Source: Pseudomonadota bacterium (GTDB taxonomy: Bacteria > Pseudomonadota > Gammaproteobacteria > Steroidobacterales > Steroidobacteraceae). Taken from it: a stretch of DNA of 64,000 bases. Shown one piece after another: positions 47,189-56,707 of this stretch. The stretch's first letter is position 1. Each line of letters begins with the position of its first letter. The stretch is from positions 744,001-808,000 of the forward strand of contig JBBCGI010000001.1 of NCBI GenBank assembly GCA_037200975.1. The letters are read 5' to 3'. Made by a program: the position numbers and the translations under genes. The notes below the pieces were generated by a model. The model saw only the letters and a list, made by a program, of their open reading frames with translations. It was not told the DNA's origin and did no database searches.

Positions 47189-49258
47189 TTGACGGACAAT
47201 TCTGCCGTTCCGCTCATCGTTTTTTCGCCGCAACGAGAGCCATCGGAGTTCATCAACAGCCTGATGCGCAAGGCGGGCGAACCTGTGCACTGCACCTGGA
47301 TCCCCGCGGTCCGCGACCTCGGCGAGGCGCTCGAACAACTCAATCCCGAACTGCTCATCTGCGCCTACGTGTCGGAAAGTGATGCGCAGCAGGCGGCGAC
47401 GGTGCGCAACCAGCTGGCTCCCCAGGTCCCCATGCTGCTGGTGCGTCCGCAGATCTCCGAAACCGACATCGCCCTCGGCATGAAGCTCGGCGCGCGCGAT
47501 GTGGTATCGCTGTCTTCCACCGATCGCGTGCAGGCGGTGGTGTTGCGCGAGCTGCGTTCGTTCCGCCTCGAACGCGCCCTCAATTCCACGCTGCAGTCGG
47601 CCAGCGACTATCGCCGCCAGCTGCAGTCGGTGCTGCAACGTTCCAACGACGCCATCCTGCAGGTGCAGGAAGGCATCGTGGTCGACGCCAACCAGACCTG
47701 GCTCGATCTGTTCGGTTACGGCGATTCCGGCGCCGTCGTCGGCCAGCCGCTGATGGACCTGTTCGACGATCGTTCGCACGCCGCCCTGAAGGGCGCGCTG
47801 GTCGCCTGCGGCCAGGGCAAGTGGAGCGATCACCCTCTGAAGGTGACCGCCTTGTTGGGCGACGGCACCCAGCTGCAGCTCGACCTGGTGCTCACCCCCG
47901 GCGAGTTCGACAACGAACCCTGCGTCCGCATCATGGTGCCGGCGCGCAAGCGCGACGAACGTCAGCTAACTACCGACCTGTCCGACGCCGTCAAGCGCGA
48001 CGCCACCACCGGCCTGCTGCTGCGCCGGCCGCTGCTCGACGCGATCGGTACGCGCATCGCGGCCCCGCCCGCCGGCGGCGTGCGTTTCATGGCGCTGGTG
48101 CGCCCCGACAAGTTCGCGGAGCTCGAAAAAGACATCGGTGTGCGCATGAGCGAGCAGCTGGTGGGCGAATACGCAGTCACGCTCAAGTCGTATCTCGGCC
48201 CGAATGACATCGCCGGCCGCCTTGCAGGCGTCGCGTTCCTTGCGTTGCTCGAACGCGGCAATCCGCACGACGTCGAAGCCTGGGCCGAGGCGGTGCTGGC
48301 GCGGTTCAGCGAAACGCCGTCCACCGTCGGGCAGAAGACGGTCCACTCGAGCTGCACGATCGGCTTGACGGCCGTGCCTCCCGCGGGCTCGGGCATCGAC
48401 GCCATCGTTGCCGACGTGATCGAAGCGGTGCGCCGCGGCCGCAGCCAGGGCGGCAACCAGATCTATCACCTGGACAAGGCCGACACCGACACGCGTGTGC
48501 AGGCCTACGACAAGATCTGGGTCAAACACATCAAGTCCGCGCTCATGGAAAATCGCTTCCGGCTGGTGCAACAGCCGGTGGCGAGCCTTCAGGGCGAGGA
48601 CCCGAACATGTTCGACGTGCTGGTGCGCATGCTCGACCACCAGGGCAAGGAAGTCCTGCCGGCCGAGTTCATGGCCGCCGCCGAACGCAACGATCTGCTC
48701 AAGAACATCGATCGCTGGGTGGTCGGCGCGTCGCTGTCGTTCGCCGCGCAACGCAAGCCCGGCGCGCTGTTCGTGCGCCTGTCGAAGGACAGCGTGCTCG
48801 ATACGGGCTTTGCCGAATGGCTCAAGACGCAGGTCGCCACGGGCGCACATGTCCCGGCGCGTATCTGTTTCCAGATAACCGAGACCATCGCCGAGCAATA
48901 CATGACAGCCTCGGTGAAACAGCTCGGCGAGCTCAAGAAGATGGGATTCCGCATCGCGCTCGAGCGTTTCGGCTCCGGCCGCGATCCCGCCAAACTACTG
49001 TCCGCCGTGCCGCTCGACTTCATCAAGATCGACGGCGCGCTGGTGCAGGATCTGGCGGGCAATTTCGAAACCCAGGCCAAGGTCAAGAAGCTGGTCGAAC
49101 AGGCCATCAAGCTCAAGATCGAGACCATCGCCGAGCGCGTCGAAGACGCCAACACCATGGCCGTGTTGTGGCAGCTCGGCGTGCAGTTCATCCAGGGCTA
49201 CTTCGTCAACGCACCCGAAGAAGTGGTCATGGCCGAACTTCAGGCCGGCCGACGCTGA
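47189..49258 (+). CDS. FimX-like protein: receiver-like, PAS, degenerate GGDEF and EAL
   Basis: This 689-residue protein begins LTDNSAVPLIVFSPQREP. The N-terminal receiver-like domain lacks clear phosphorylation residues. A PAS domain follows (NDAILQVQEGIVVDANQTW). The GGDEF region has AGVAFLALLE at the signature, so cyclase activity is unlikely. The EAL domain has DVLVRMLDH in place of EAL and lacks the full metal set, but keeps PAEFMAAAERNDLLKNIDRW and DFIKIDGALVQDL. This matches FimX-type cyclic-di-GMP receptors controlling type IV pili. TTG 47189 has GGGGAG upstream; an ATG 42 bp earlier lacks a ribosome site. Confidence 0.85.
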   Translation: MTDNSAVPLIVFSPQREPSEFINSLMRKAGEPVHCTWIPAVRDLGEALEQLNPELLICAYVSESDAQQAATVRNQLAPQVPMLLVRPQISETDIALGMKLGARDVVSLSSTDRVQAVVLRELRSFRLERALNSTLQSASDYRRQLQSVLQRSNDAILQVQEGIVVDANQTWLDLFGYGDSGAVVGQPLMDLFDDRSHAALKGALVACGQGKWSDHPLKVTALLGDGTQLQLDLVLTPGEFDNEPCVRIMVPARKRDERQLTTDLSDAVKRDATTGLLLRRPLLDAIGTRIAAPPAGGVRFMALVRPDKFAELEKDIGVRMSEQLVGEYAVTLKSYLGPNDIAGRLAGVAFLALLERGNPHDVEAWAEAVLARFSETPSTVGQKTVHSSCTIGLTAVPPAGSGIDAIVADVIEAVRRGRSQGGNQIYHLDKADTDTRVQAYDKIWVKHIKSALMENRFRLVQQPVASLQGEDPNMFDVLVRMLDHQGKEVLPAEFMAAAERNDLLKNIDRWVVGASLSFAAQRKPGALFVRLSKDSVLDTGFAEWLKTQVATGAHVPARICFQITETIAEQYMTASVKQLGELKKMGFRIALERFGSGRDPAKLLSAVPLDFIKIDGALVQDLAGNFETQAKVKKLVEQAIKLKIETIAERVEDANTMAVLWQLGVQFIQGYFVNAPEEVVMAELQAGRR

Positions 49259-50193
49259 TGATGAAGCGGCTCGCGGCGCTCATCGCCTGCGCCACGCTGG
49301 CGTCCGGTGCCTGCGCGGCGGCGCCCGCAAAACCGCCCGTACCCCGCGTCGACACCAACGTCGTCTACGGCATGTATTCAGGGCTGGCCCTGCTGCTCGA
49401 CGTGTATCACCCGGTGAAACCGAACGGCTTTGGCGTCGTGTTCATCTCCGGCAGCGGCTGGCAGGCGGACCAGGCCTATGGCGCCGCGCCACTGAAGTCG
49501 CAGCAGATTCCGTTGTGGGGACCGCCACTGCTGGCCGCGGGTTACACGGTGTTCGCGATCAACCATCGCGCGGCGCCGCGGTTCCACTACCCGGCGGCCA
49601 TCGAAGACGTGCAGCGCGCGATCCGCTTCGTGCGCCATAACTCGGCGGCCTATGGCGTCGACCCCGCGCATCTGGGCGGCGTCGGCGGCTCGAGCGGCGG
49701 GCATTTGTTAGGTCTGGCGGCGATGCTGGCGTCCTCCGGCGACGCGGCAGCGGCCGATCCGGTCGAACGGGAATCCGCGGCATTGCAGGCCGTCGTGCTG
49801 CGCGCGCCGCTGCTCGATCTGCGCACCATGGGTACGATCGAAGGCAACGCCCTCATCTCGTCGTTCATGGAAGCGCCGCCGTCGAATACCTCCGCCGCGG
49901 CGGCGTATGCGGCGGCTTCACCGATCACGCATGTCGGCGGCGCGTCACCGCCGGTGCTGCTGTTGCACGGCGATGCCGACGTGCTGGTACCCATCGCGCA
50001 GTCCGAAGCAATGGAGCAGGCACTGAAAACGGCCAACGTACCCGTGCGGCTGGTGCGTATACCGGGCGGCGTGCACGGCGCGGATTTCGGCGCAGCCCAG
50101 CGGCGCGCGGACTGGCCCGACTACTACGCCGAGACCGTGCGCTGGCTCGACCAGTACCTGCGCGGCCGCGTCACTGCGGACCCGGCTCGTTAG
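49258..50193 (+). CDS. Exported alpha/beta-hydrolase (esterase/peptidase-like)
   Basis: This 311-residue protein has a signal peptide (RLAALIACATLASGACAAA) and an alpha/beta-hydrolase fold. It carries AGYTVFAINHRAAPRFHYPA, nucleophile Ser in GVGGSSGGHLLGLA, Asp in LLHGDADVLVP and His in IPGGVHGADF. The pattern is that of BD-FAE/esterase-lipase family enzymes; the substrate is unknown. Its start overlaps the FimX-like stop (TGATG). Its 3' end overlaps the convergent cyanophycinase-fusion gene by 23 bp. Confidence 0.82.
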   Translation: MMKRLAALIACATLASGACAAAPAKPPVPRVDTNVVYGMYSGLALLLDVYHPVKPNGFGVVFISGSGWQADQAYGAAPLKSQQIPLWGPPLLAAGYTVFAINHRAAPRFHYPAAIEDVQRAIRFVRHNSAAYGVDPAHLGGVGGSSGGHLLGLAAMLASSGDAAAADPVERESAALQAVVLRAPLLDLRTMGTIEGNALISSFMEAPPSNTSAAAAYAAASPITHVGGASPPVLLLHGDADVLVPIAQSEAMEQALKTANVPVRLVRIPGGVHGADFGAAQRRADWPDYYAETVRWLDQYLRGRVTADPAR

Positions 50194-52144
50194 AGTAGAT
50201 AGCCGTCGCCGCCGCGGCGTCGCTCGTCACCCAGCCGCGGTACATGCCGCTCGAATTCATCGCGAACGCGATGCGCCCGGCGCCGTCGATCGCGATCACG
50301 CCACCGTCACCGCCGATGTCACCGATATTCGTGATGGTCGCCGCTGCCGCGGACTGCACGCTTTCGCCGTGCCAGGCGATGCGGTCGCAGAGCTGGCGCG
50401 CGGCACTCGCACGAATGAAGTATTCGCCCGAGCCGGTCGCCGACACCGCGCAGTTGCCATCCGCGGCGTAGGTGCCGGCGCCGATGACCGGCGAATCGCC
50501 GATCCGGCCCCAGCGTTTGCCCGTCATGCCGCCGGTGGACGTGCCCGCGGCCACGTGCCCGCTCACGTCGATGGCCACGGCGCCCACCGTGCCACGCAGG
50601 TGCGTCGGGTCGAGCACCTTGGCGTTGTCACGGCGCCATTCGAGCAATTGCTGCCAGCGCTCCTCGGTGCGGAAATATTCCGGTGCGACCTGCGGCAGAC
50701 CCTGCTCGACCGAGAACTGATCCGCGCCCTCGCGCGCCAGCATCACGTGCGGTGATTTCTCCATGACCGCGCGTGCCAGGCTGATCGGATTACGCGTGCG
50801 CGTCACGCCCGCCACTGCGCCGGCCATGCGCGTGGCGCCACTCATGATCGAAGCGTCCAGCTCGTTGCGGCCATCCGCGGTGAACACCGCGCCCCGCCCG
50901 GCATTGAACAGCGGGTCGTCTTCGAGCACGCGGATCGCTGCCTCGACCGCGTCGAGACTGGCGCCACCACCCGCCAGCACCTTGCGGCCGGCCTCGAGCG
51001 CTGCACTGAGCGCGGCACGATAAGCGGCTTCCTTCGGCGGCGTGAGGTCGCCGCGTTCGATGACTCCAGCGCCGCCATGGACCACGAGAGTCCATTTCTT
51101 CGCAGTTTCCGCCACCGCGTCCGGCGCCGGCGTCGCGGCTGCCGCCCGGAGCGCGGCCAGCGAGGCAGCGTCGAATTCCCCGTTGACGATGCTGACCTGC
51201 AACTGGAACGACGGACGCGTGACCTCGAAGGTGTTCAAGTCGATCGCACTCTCCGCACCGATGCCCACGATCGGGACGCCGCGAAAATTGAAGCGTCCCT
51301 TGCTCAAGACGTCCGGCGCGCGCATCGGGCGCACCAGCCAGGCAAAGCCGCGGCCATTCGAGTACACGCGGCCCATCCCGTTGGCTTCGATGCACAACGC
51401 GCCCTGTTCGTCGACGCCGATGCCGGTGATGCCACTGTCCCGCTGTTCGCTGGCGAGACGTCCGACGAACACCAGCAGCCGCCCCCAACGTTCACGCTTG
51501 GCGAAATGGGAGTCGGTGATCACCTTCGACAGATACGGCATGTGCAGGAAATCGCGCACCAGCGTGACGCCGCCGCCGAGCGGATTACGCATCGCCACCG
51601 CGGGCTCCAGGCTGCCGCCATCCATCGCGCCGTAGCTGTAGGCGCCGAGGATCGCGAGGCCCGCGCTCGTGCCGCCGATCGGCTTGCCCGCGCGCAGGTG
51701 GGCATCCAGCAACTCGTTCAGCGGCGTGCCCTTGAAAAAGCGCACGTAGTTAGACTGGTCGCCGCCGGCGATGAAGATGCCGTCGGCGCGGCGGATGATG
51801 TCGAGCACGCGCGGATCGCTGGATGCCGCGCGCGAATGGAACACCAGCGATTCGACCGAGACGGCGCCGCCGACTTCCTTGAGGAATTCCTGCTGGGCCT
51901 CGTCACCGTAGGAAGCCTTCAGGATCACCAGGTGCCCGTGGCCCATGCGTTCGACGAACCAGCGGAACGCCGGCACCGGCCAATCCCCCCCGCCCAGCAG
52001 CATCAAAGCGCCCTCGGTAGGGCCGGGACGCGGCGCTTCCAGCTGGCCGGCTGAATAGTAGTCGTACGCAGCCGGCGGCTTGGCCGCGGCGTGGGCACCG
52101 CCGATGAACGCTACGAGACAAAGAAACCAGCTGTGCCTGATCAT
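50171..52144 (-). CDS. Secreted cyanophycinase-like domain fused to isoaspartyl peptidase
   Basis: This 657-residue protein has a signal peptide (HSWFLCLVAFIGGAHA). Residues about 40-330 are peptidase family S51 (cyanophycinase): nucleophile Ser160 in PIGGTSAGLAILG and His213 in TDSHFAKRERWGRL. Residues about 350-655 are an Ntn-hydrolase isoaspartyl peptidase/L-asparaginase: VVHGGAGVIERG, FNAGRGAVFT and Thr519 after Gly in LRGTVGAVAID, the self-cleavage site, then GTSTGGM. Cyanophycinases release beta-Asp-Arg and isoaspartyl peptidases split such dipeptides. ATG 52142-52144 follows GAGGGGA. It is divergent from the TonB receptor. Confidence 0.88.
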   Translation of the reverse strand: MIRHSWFLCLVAFIGGAHAAAKPPAAYDYYSAGQLEAPRPGPTEGALMLLGGGDWPVPAFRWFVERMGHGHLVILKASYGDEAQQEFLKEVGGAVSVESLVFHSRAASSDPRVLDIIRRADGIFIAGGDQSNYVRFFKGTPLNELLDAHLRAGKPIGGTSAGLAILGAYSYGAMDGGSLEPAVAMRNPLGGGVTLVRDFLHMPYLSKVITDSHFAKRERWGRLLVFVGRLASEQRDSGITGIGVDEQGALCIEANGMGRVYSNGRGFAWLVRPMRAPDVLSKGRFNFRGVPIVGIGAESAIDLNTFEVTRPSFQLQVSIVNGEFDAASLAALRAAAATPAPDAVAETAKKWTLVVHGGAGVIERGDLTPPKEAAYRAALSAALEAGRKVLAGGGASLDAVEAAIRVLEDDPLFNAGRGAVFTADGRNELDASIMSGATRMAGAVAGVTRTRNPISLARAVMEKSPHVMLAREGADQFSVEQGLPQVAPEYFRTEERWQQLLEWRRDNAKVLDPTHLRGTVGAVAIDVSGHVAAGTSTGGMTGKRWGRIGDSPVIGAGTYAADGNCAVSATGSGEYFIRASAARQLCDRIAWHGESVQSAAAATITNIGDIGGDGGVIAIDGAGRIAFAMNSSGMYRGWVTSDAAAATAIYSNEPGPQ

Positions 52145-52258
52145 TTTTCCCCTCACCTAACCGCCACCCGATGCGCCCGCGCGTGACTTTAACAGTCGAC
52201 GCTGGCCACGACACGCATCTAGAATCGGCCCGCGGACAGATCAATCGGGGAGAAGAAG

Positions 52259-55036
52259 ATGAAGAACAAAGTCCTGGCTGCGACCGCGGCTGGTTTCGCA
52301 TTCTTGACGTCAGCGGCGGCTCTCGCGCAGGAAGGCGAAGAGCTCACCGAAATTACTGTCATCGGTTCGCGCATTCCGCGGCTCAAGCAGGAAGGACCGG
52401 CGCCCATCACGGTGATCGACTCCCGGCAGATCGAAAACGCGGGCCTCACCAGCGTGCCCGATGTGCTCAAGGTGCTGACGCAGAACAGCGGCGCGACACA
52501 GAGTCAGCAGGCCTACGGCGCCGCCGATTTCACGCCCGGCTCCGACCAGGTCGATCTGCGCGGCCTCGGGCCGAATCACTCGCTGGTGCTGGTCAACGGC
52601 CGGCGCATCGCCGACTTCCCGCTGCCGCTCGATGGCCTCAGCAACTTCACCGACGTCTCCAACATCCCGATAGGCATGCTCGACCGCGTCGAGTTGCTGT
52701 CGGGCAGCGCCTCGGCTATCTACGGCTCGGACGCCATCGCCGGCGTGCTGAACTTCGTGCTGAAGAAAGATGTCGAGGGCGTCAATTTCAGCTACCGGTA
52801 TGGCTCACCGACCGCCGATGGCGGCGGCGATTCGCATCATCTCTCCATGTCCGCCGGCTTCTCGCGCGACCGCTTCCACGCGGTGTTCGGACTCGACCTG
52901 CTCGATCAGCGCCCGCTGTGGATGATGGACCGCAGCGTCCAGGATTCCGCGGCGGACAACCCCACCACCGACAGCCCGATCCCGCGCCGTAATTTCCTGC
53001 GCATCGAGCCCAATGAAGAGGTGTACATCGATCCGGGCCAGGCGACCTGCGATTCGCTGTCCAGCACCAACAAGGGCTCCACGATCTGGGGCTCACGCCC
53101 GGGCTGGGGTCCATACGACGACGAACTCGAGGACTACGGCGATGGCCATTACTGCGGCAGCCTGGAGTCGACCGGCTACGGCACCATCCTCAACGAGCGC
53201 CGTGGCGCCACCGGCTTCGCGTCGCTCAACTTCGAGCTGAGCGACACCACCACGCTGTTCGCCGACATCCTCGTCGGCGTGAGCAAGGTGAAGCTGTTCA
53301 AGGACGTGCAGGAATGGAACTACATGGATGCCGTCGGCAATGAAGACGGCACCTTCTTCAACGACCGGATCGAGGATCTCGACAACTGGTACCGGATTTT
53401 CACGCCCGAGGAAATGGGCGGGCTCGAGCGCGGCACGGTCAACACCGACCAGAAGACCATCACGATCACGCCCGGCATCAAGGGATCCATCGGCGATGCG
53501 TGGAAGTACGAGGCCTATCTAAACCACAGCGAATACAAACTCACGGCGAGCTTTCCGCTGATCGTCGCCTCCGCCGCGAACGAACTGTTCCTGGGGCCGC
53601 AGACCGGCGTCGACGAGGATTCGGGCCTCGCAAGATTCGACGCGGATCCGGCGCGCCTGTACACGGCGCTGACCCGCGCGGAGTACGACTCCATTTTCGC
53701 GCGCTCCATCTACAAGCCAGAGGCGCGCAACGATTACGGATCGTTCACGCTGACGAACGGCGAGTTGTTCCATCTGCCGGCGGGCCCGGTCGGTTTCGCC
53801 GCGAACATCGAAGCCGGCAACCAGGCTTACGCCCTCAACCCCGATCCGCTGGCGCTCGGCTATTACTACTTCAGCTGGCAGGACCAGACCGGCAAGGGCT
53901 CGCGTAATCACTGGAGCGGCAGCTATGAGTTCCGTGTGCCGGTCGCCAGCATGCTCGAACTGAGCACCGCCGGGCGCTACGACAGCTACCATTTCGGCGG
54001 CAATGACGTCGGCAAGTTCACCTACAACTTCGGCGTCGAATTCCGCCCGCTCGACACGTTGCTGGTGCGCGGCTACTACGGCACCGGCTTCCGTGCGCCC
54101 GACCTGCACTACGTGTTCGCCGGCTCCGGCCAGGTGGAATCCGGCGGCAACGACTACTACTACTGCCGCACCGAGGAGCCCGACGAGGACATCGGCGATT
54201 GCTCGCTGGCCGATATCGGCGTCATCGCGATCCGCAACGGCAATCGCGACCTGAAGCCCGAGACCAGCAAATCCTGGGGCGCGGGTCTGGTCTGGTCGCC
54301 CAACGACAACTTCCTGGTCTCGCTCGACTACTTCGACGTCAAACTGTCGGAACAGGTCGTCAACCTGCGTGTCGACAACGTGCTTGAGACCGAAGCCGAC
54401 TGCCGGCTCGGCGAGACCAGGAACGGCACACCCGTCGATATCGACTCGCCCACCTGCCAGGACGCCATTGATCGCATCGTGCGGTATCCGGACGATGGCC
54501 CGATATCACCCGGCGAAGTGAATACGGTGCGCGTCAACCCGATCAACATTGCGAACGAGAGCACCGACGGCGTCGATTTCGGCATCCGCTACAAGTGGCC
54601 GATCGGCGAGTCGTCGCTGACCTTCGACGCGAGTTACACGAAGGTGTTCAACCACGAGTCGCAGCAGTACGCCGGCGATCCGATCATCGATCAATTCCTG
54701 CCGGATTCCGGTTTCGACATCCCGCGCAGCAAGGCGAACGCCAGCGTCACTTTCGACACGGGCAAGTGGAGCGCGACACTGCACGCGTTGCGCATCGACA
54801 AGCTGCCGAACTGGGATGAAGACGGCTTCATCTCCGCGAGCGTCTGGCTGAACGCGTCGGCCGACTACAAGATCTCAGACGCGCTCAGCGCGCGTCTCAC
54901 CATCGACAACCTGACCGACAAGGGGCCGGTGAGGGATCCGACGTACGCCTCGTACCCGTACTACGACAATTCGTGGTTCGACACGGTCGGCCGCACGGTG
55001 TTCTTCACGGTGAATTACCAGCTCGGCGGGCAGTGA
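52259..55036 (+). CDS. TonB-dependent outer-membrane receptor
   Basis: This 925-residue receptor has a signal peptide (LAATAAGFAFLTSAAALAQ) and a TonB-box-like LTEITVIGSRI. The plug domain (PAPITVIDSRQIENAG, QVDLRGLGPNHSLVLVNGRR, LSGSASAIYGSDAIAGVLN) is followed by a 22-strand-type barrel ending VFFTVNYQLGG. Plug and barrel features resemble receptors for peptides, sugars or plant-derived compounds rather than siderophores, but the ligand is unknown. ATG 52259 has GGGGAGAAG upstream. The LysE-like gene starts inside its stop codon. Confidence 0.9.
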   Translation: MKNKVLAATAAGFAFLTSAAALAQEGEELTEITVIGSRIPRLKQEGPAPITVIDSRQIENAGLTSVPDVLKVLTQNSGATQSQQAYGAADFTPGSDQVDLRGLGPNHSLVLVNGRRIADFPLPLDGLSNFTDVSNIPIGMLDRVELLSGSASAIYGSDAIAGVLNFVLKKDVEGVNFSYRYGSPTADGGGDSHHLSMSAGFSRDRFHAVFGLDLLDQRPLWMMDRSVQDSAADNPTTDSPIPRRNFLRIEPNEEVYIDPGQATCDSLSSTNKGSTIWGSRPGWGPYDDELEDYGDGHYCGSLESTGYGTILNERRGATGFASLNFELSDTTTLFADILVGVSKVKLFKDVQEWNYMDAVGNEDGTFFNDRIEDLDNWYRIFTPEEMGGLERGTVNTDQKTITITPGIKGSIGDAWKYEAYLNHSEYKLTASFPLIVASAANELFLGPQTGVDEDSGLARFDADPARLYTALTRAEYDSIFARSIYKPEARNDYGSFTLTNGELFHLPAGPVGFAANIEAGNQAYALNPDPLALGYYYFSWQDQTGKGSRNHWSGSYEFRVPVASMLELSTAGRYDSYHFGGNDVGKFTYNFGVEFRPLDTLLVRGYYGTGFRAPDLHYVFAGSGQVESGGNDYYYCRTEEPDEDIGDCSLADIGVIAIRNGNRDLKPETSKSWGAGLVWSPNDNFLVSLDYFDVKLSEQVVNLRVDNVLETEADCRLGETRNGTPVDIDSPTCQDAIDRIVRYPDDGPISPGEVNTVRVNPINIANESTDGVDFGIRYKWPIGESSLTFDASYTKVFNHESQQYAGDPIIDQFLPDSGFDIPRSKANASVTFDTGKWSATLHALRIDKLPNWDEDGFISASVWLNASADYKISDALSARLTIDNLTDKGPVRDPTYASYPYYDNSWFDTVGRTVFFTVNYQLGGQ

Positions 55037-55647
55037 GCCTTTACGGCCTCGCCACTTTCTGCGCGGTCTACGCGCTGGCCGTCGCGACGCCGGGACCCGG
55101 CGTCGCGGCGATCGTCGCGCGCTCGCTGGCGCATGGCTCGAGAGGCGCCCCGGCGTTCATCGCCGGATTCGTCGTGGGGGATCTGGTCTGGTTCGCGATT
55201 GCCGCGACCGGCCTTGCGGCGCTGGCGAAAACCGCGGTAGCGCTGTTCGTGGCCATCAAGTGGGCGGGCGTAGCCTATCTACTGTACCTGGCCTGGAAAC
55301 TGTGGACGGCGCCGGCCGAACGCGTCGCGATGGGCGAACAGGATGGCAGCCAGCATGGCTGGCGCGCGTTCGTCGCCAGCCTGATGCTCACGCTGGCGAA
55401 TCCCAAGGCGATCCTGTTCTTTCTCGCGCTGCTGCCGACCGTCATCGATCTCGCCTCGTTGGATGCGCTGCGGTTCGTGGAGATATCCGCCGCGATGGCG
55501 ATCGTCTTGCCAGTGGTGCTCGGCACCTATGTGTTGCTCGCGACCAGGGCGCGCGAGTTGTTCACGACGCCGAAGGCCGTGCGCCGGCTCAACCGCAGCT
55601 CCGGTGTGGCCATGGCGGGCGCCGCGGTGGTAGTCGCGACCAGGTAG
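55033..55647 (+). CDS. LysE/RhtB-family amino-acid exporter
   Basis: This 204-residue inner-membrane protein has about six helices and the family N-terminus LYGLATFCAVYALAVATPGPG, then GSRGAPAFIAGFVVGDLVWF, KWAGVAYLLYLAWKLW and SLMLTLANPKAILFFLALLP. Family members export Lys/Arg, homoserine or threonine; specificity is not visible. The GTG start overlaps the receptor stop (GTGA), so the two are translationally coupled. Confidence 0.9.
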   Translation: MSLYGLATFCAVYALAVATPGPGVAAIVARSLAHGSRGAPAFIAGFVVGDLVWFAIAATGLAALAKTAVALFVAIKWAGVAYLLYLAWKLWTAPAERVAMGEQDGSQHGWRAFVASLMLTLANPKAILFFLALLPTVIDLASLDALRFVEISAAMAIVLPVVLGTYVLLATRARELFTTPKAVRRLNRSSGVAMAGAAVVVATR

Positions 55648-55703
55648 AGGTTGGCTGCAGCGCGTGCATCAGACACGCGTGGCGTATCCGCCGGTCAGGC
55701 TTC

Positions 55704-56672
55704 TCACTTCACGTCTTCCAGCTTCCAGGTGATCTGGATGCGCGCTTCGCCGGAATACTTGCCGGAGTGAATCGCGGCCCCGCGGCCCTGCGTGAGTTTC
55801 ATCGTCGTGGACCGGGTGCCGGCGCGAGGCGCGTGGCGCAGTTGTTCGCTCACCCAGGTGTAGGGCTCGCCGTGTGTGGCGGCCTCGCCGCTCGACTTGT
55901 CGGTTCTGCCGCGCATCGTGATCACGGAGGTGCCCTTGCCGATCGGCAGCACCGCGCCGTCGCTGTAGAACGAACCGTCCTGCGAGTCGACGACCAGGTT
56001 GTGCGAGACGCAGATGAGGCCGAGCTCGACCGGGTTGCCGCGATAGTCGGCGGTGTCGACCACGGTGTACGGCACCGCACCCGAGGTGTCGGCGAGCGTT
56101 CCCTGCGTGGTGCGGTCGACGTACACGTGCGACGTCGCACCGCATTTTTCGAAACCGAAGTAGTTGAGAAAACGCGGCGGTTCGTCGCCGGTATAGGCGC
56201 CGGCGTTTCCCGCGGCCGTGGCGCCGCCGGTGTCCATGTTGCTCATGAGCTCCTGCGCTTCCTGCGCGAGTTTCATGAGACAGCCGCGATCCGTACCGCA
56301 GGCGGCCTGCTTCGTCTTCACGTAGTCCTGGATCTGCTGCTGGGTCAGCTTCCTCACCGGCGCCTTGCCCTGCGCCTGGTTGACCTTCGCATGCACGTTC
56401 TGCGCGAGACCCATCATCTTCTGCGCGTATTCGGGGTCCTTGGAATTGAACTGCGCGAGCTCGCCGTCCGACTGTAGATAGGTGACGAGCGAGTAGCCTT
56501 CGCGGAACCTGGCCGTCGTCCGGTCGGTGCCCGTCCCGACGACGCCTTCCGTTCCTTCGACCTGCACATCCACCGTCAGTCGCACGCGCTTCGGCGCCGC
56601 GTTCGCCACCGTCGGCAGGAATGCGGCGCACGCCGCAACGGCCGCGATCCGGCGGCTGATATTCGACTTCAT
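55704..56672 (-). CDS. Exported protein of unknown function
   Basis: This 322-residue protein has a signal peptide (ISRRIAAVAACAAFLPTVANA). I recognise no domain. It contains four cysteines in the mature part (CGTDRGC, EKCGATSH, ICVSHN), a possible source of disulfides, and a central Gln/Lys-rich helical part with KLTQQQIQDYVKTKQA. ATG 56670-56672 has GGGGAGA upstream. It is 35 bp downstream of parC and could share its transcript. Confidence 0.75.
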   Translation of the reverse strand: MKSNISRRIAAVAACAAFLPTVANAAPKRVRLTVDVQVEGTEGVVGTGTDRTTARFREGYSLVTYLQSDGELAQFNSKDPEYAQKMMGLAQNVHAKVNQAQGKAPVRKLTQQQIQDYVKTKQAACGTDRGCLMKLAQEAQELMSNMDTGGATAAGNAGAYTGDEPPRFLNYFGFEKCGATSHVYVDRTTQGTLADTSGAVPYTVVDTADYRGNPVELGLICVSHNLVVDSQDGSFYSDGAVLPIGKGTSVITMRGRTDKSSGEAATHGEPYTWVSEQLRHAPRAGTRSTTMKLTQGRGAAIHSGKYSGEARIQITWKLEDVK

Positions 56673-56707
56673 GTTGTATCTCCCCTGCGCCTCGCCGGGC
56701 GCTCCGA

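Noticed and set aside
52213-52230. TAGAAT word upstream of the TonB receptor as a -10 box
   Set aside because: No -35-like hexamer is found at an acceptable distance, so I do not call a promoter.
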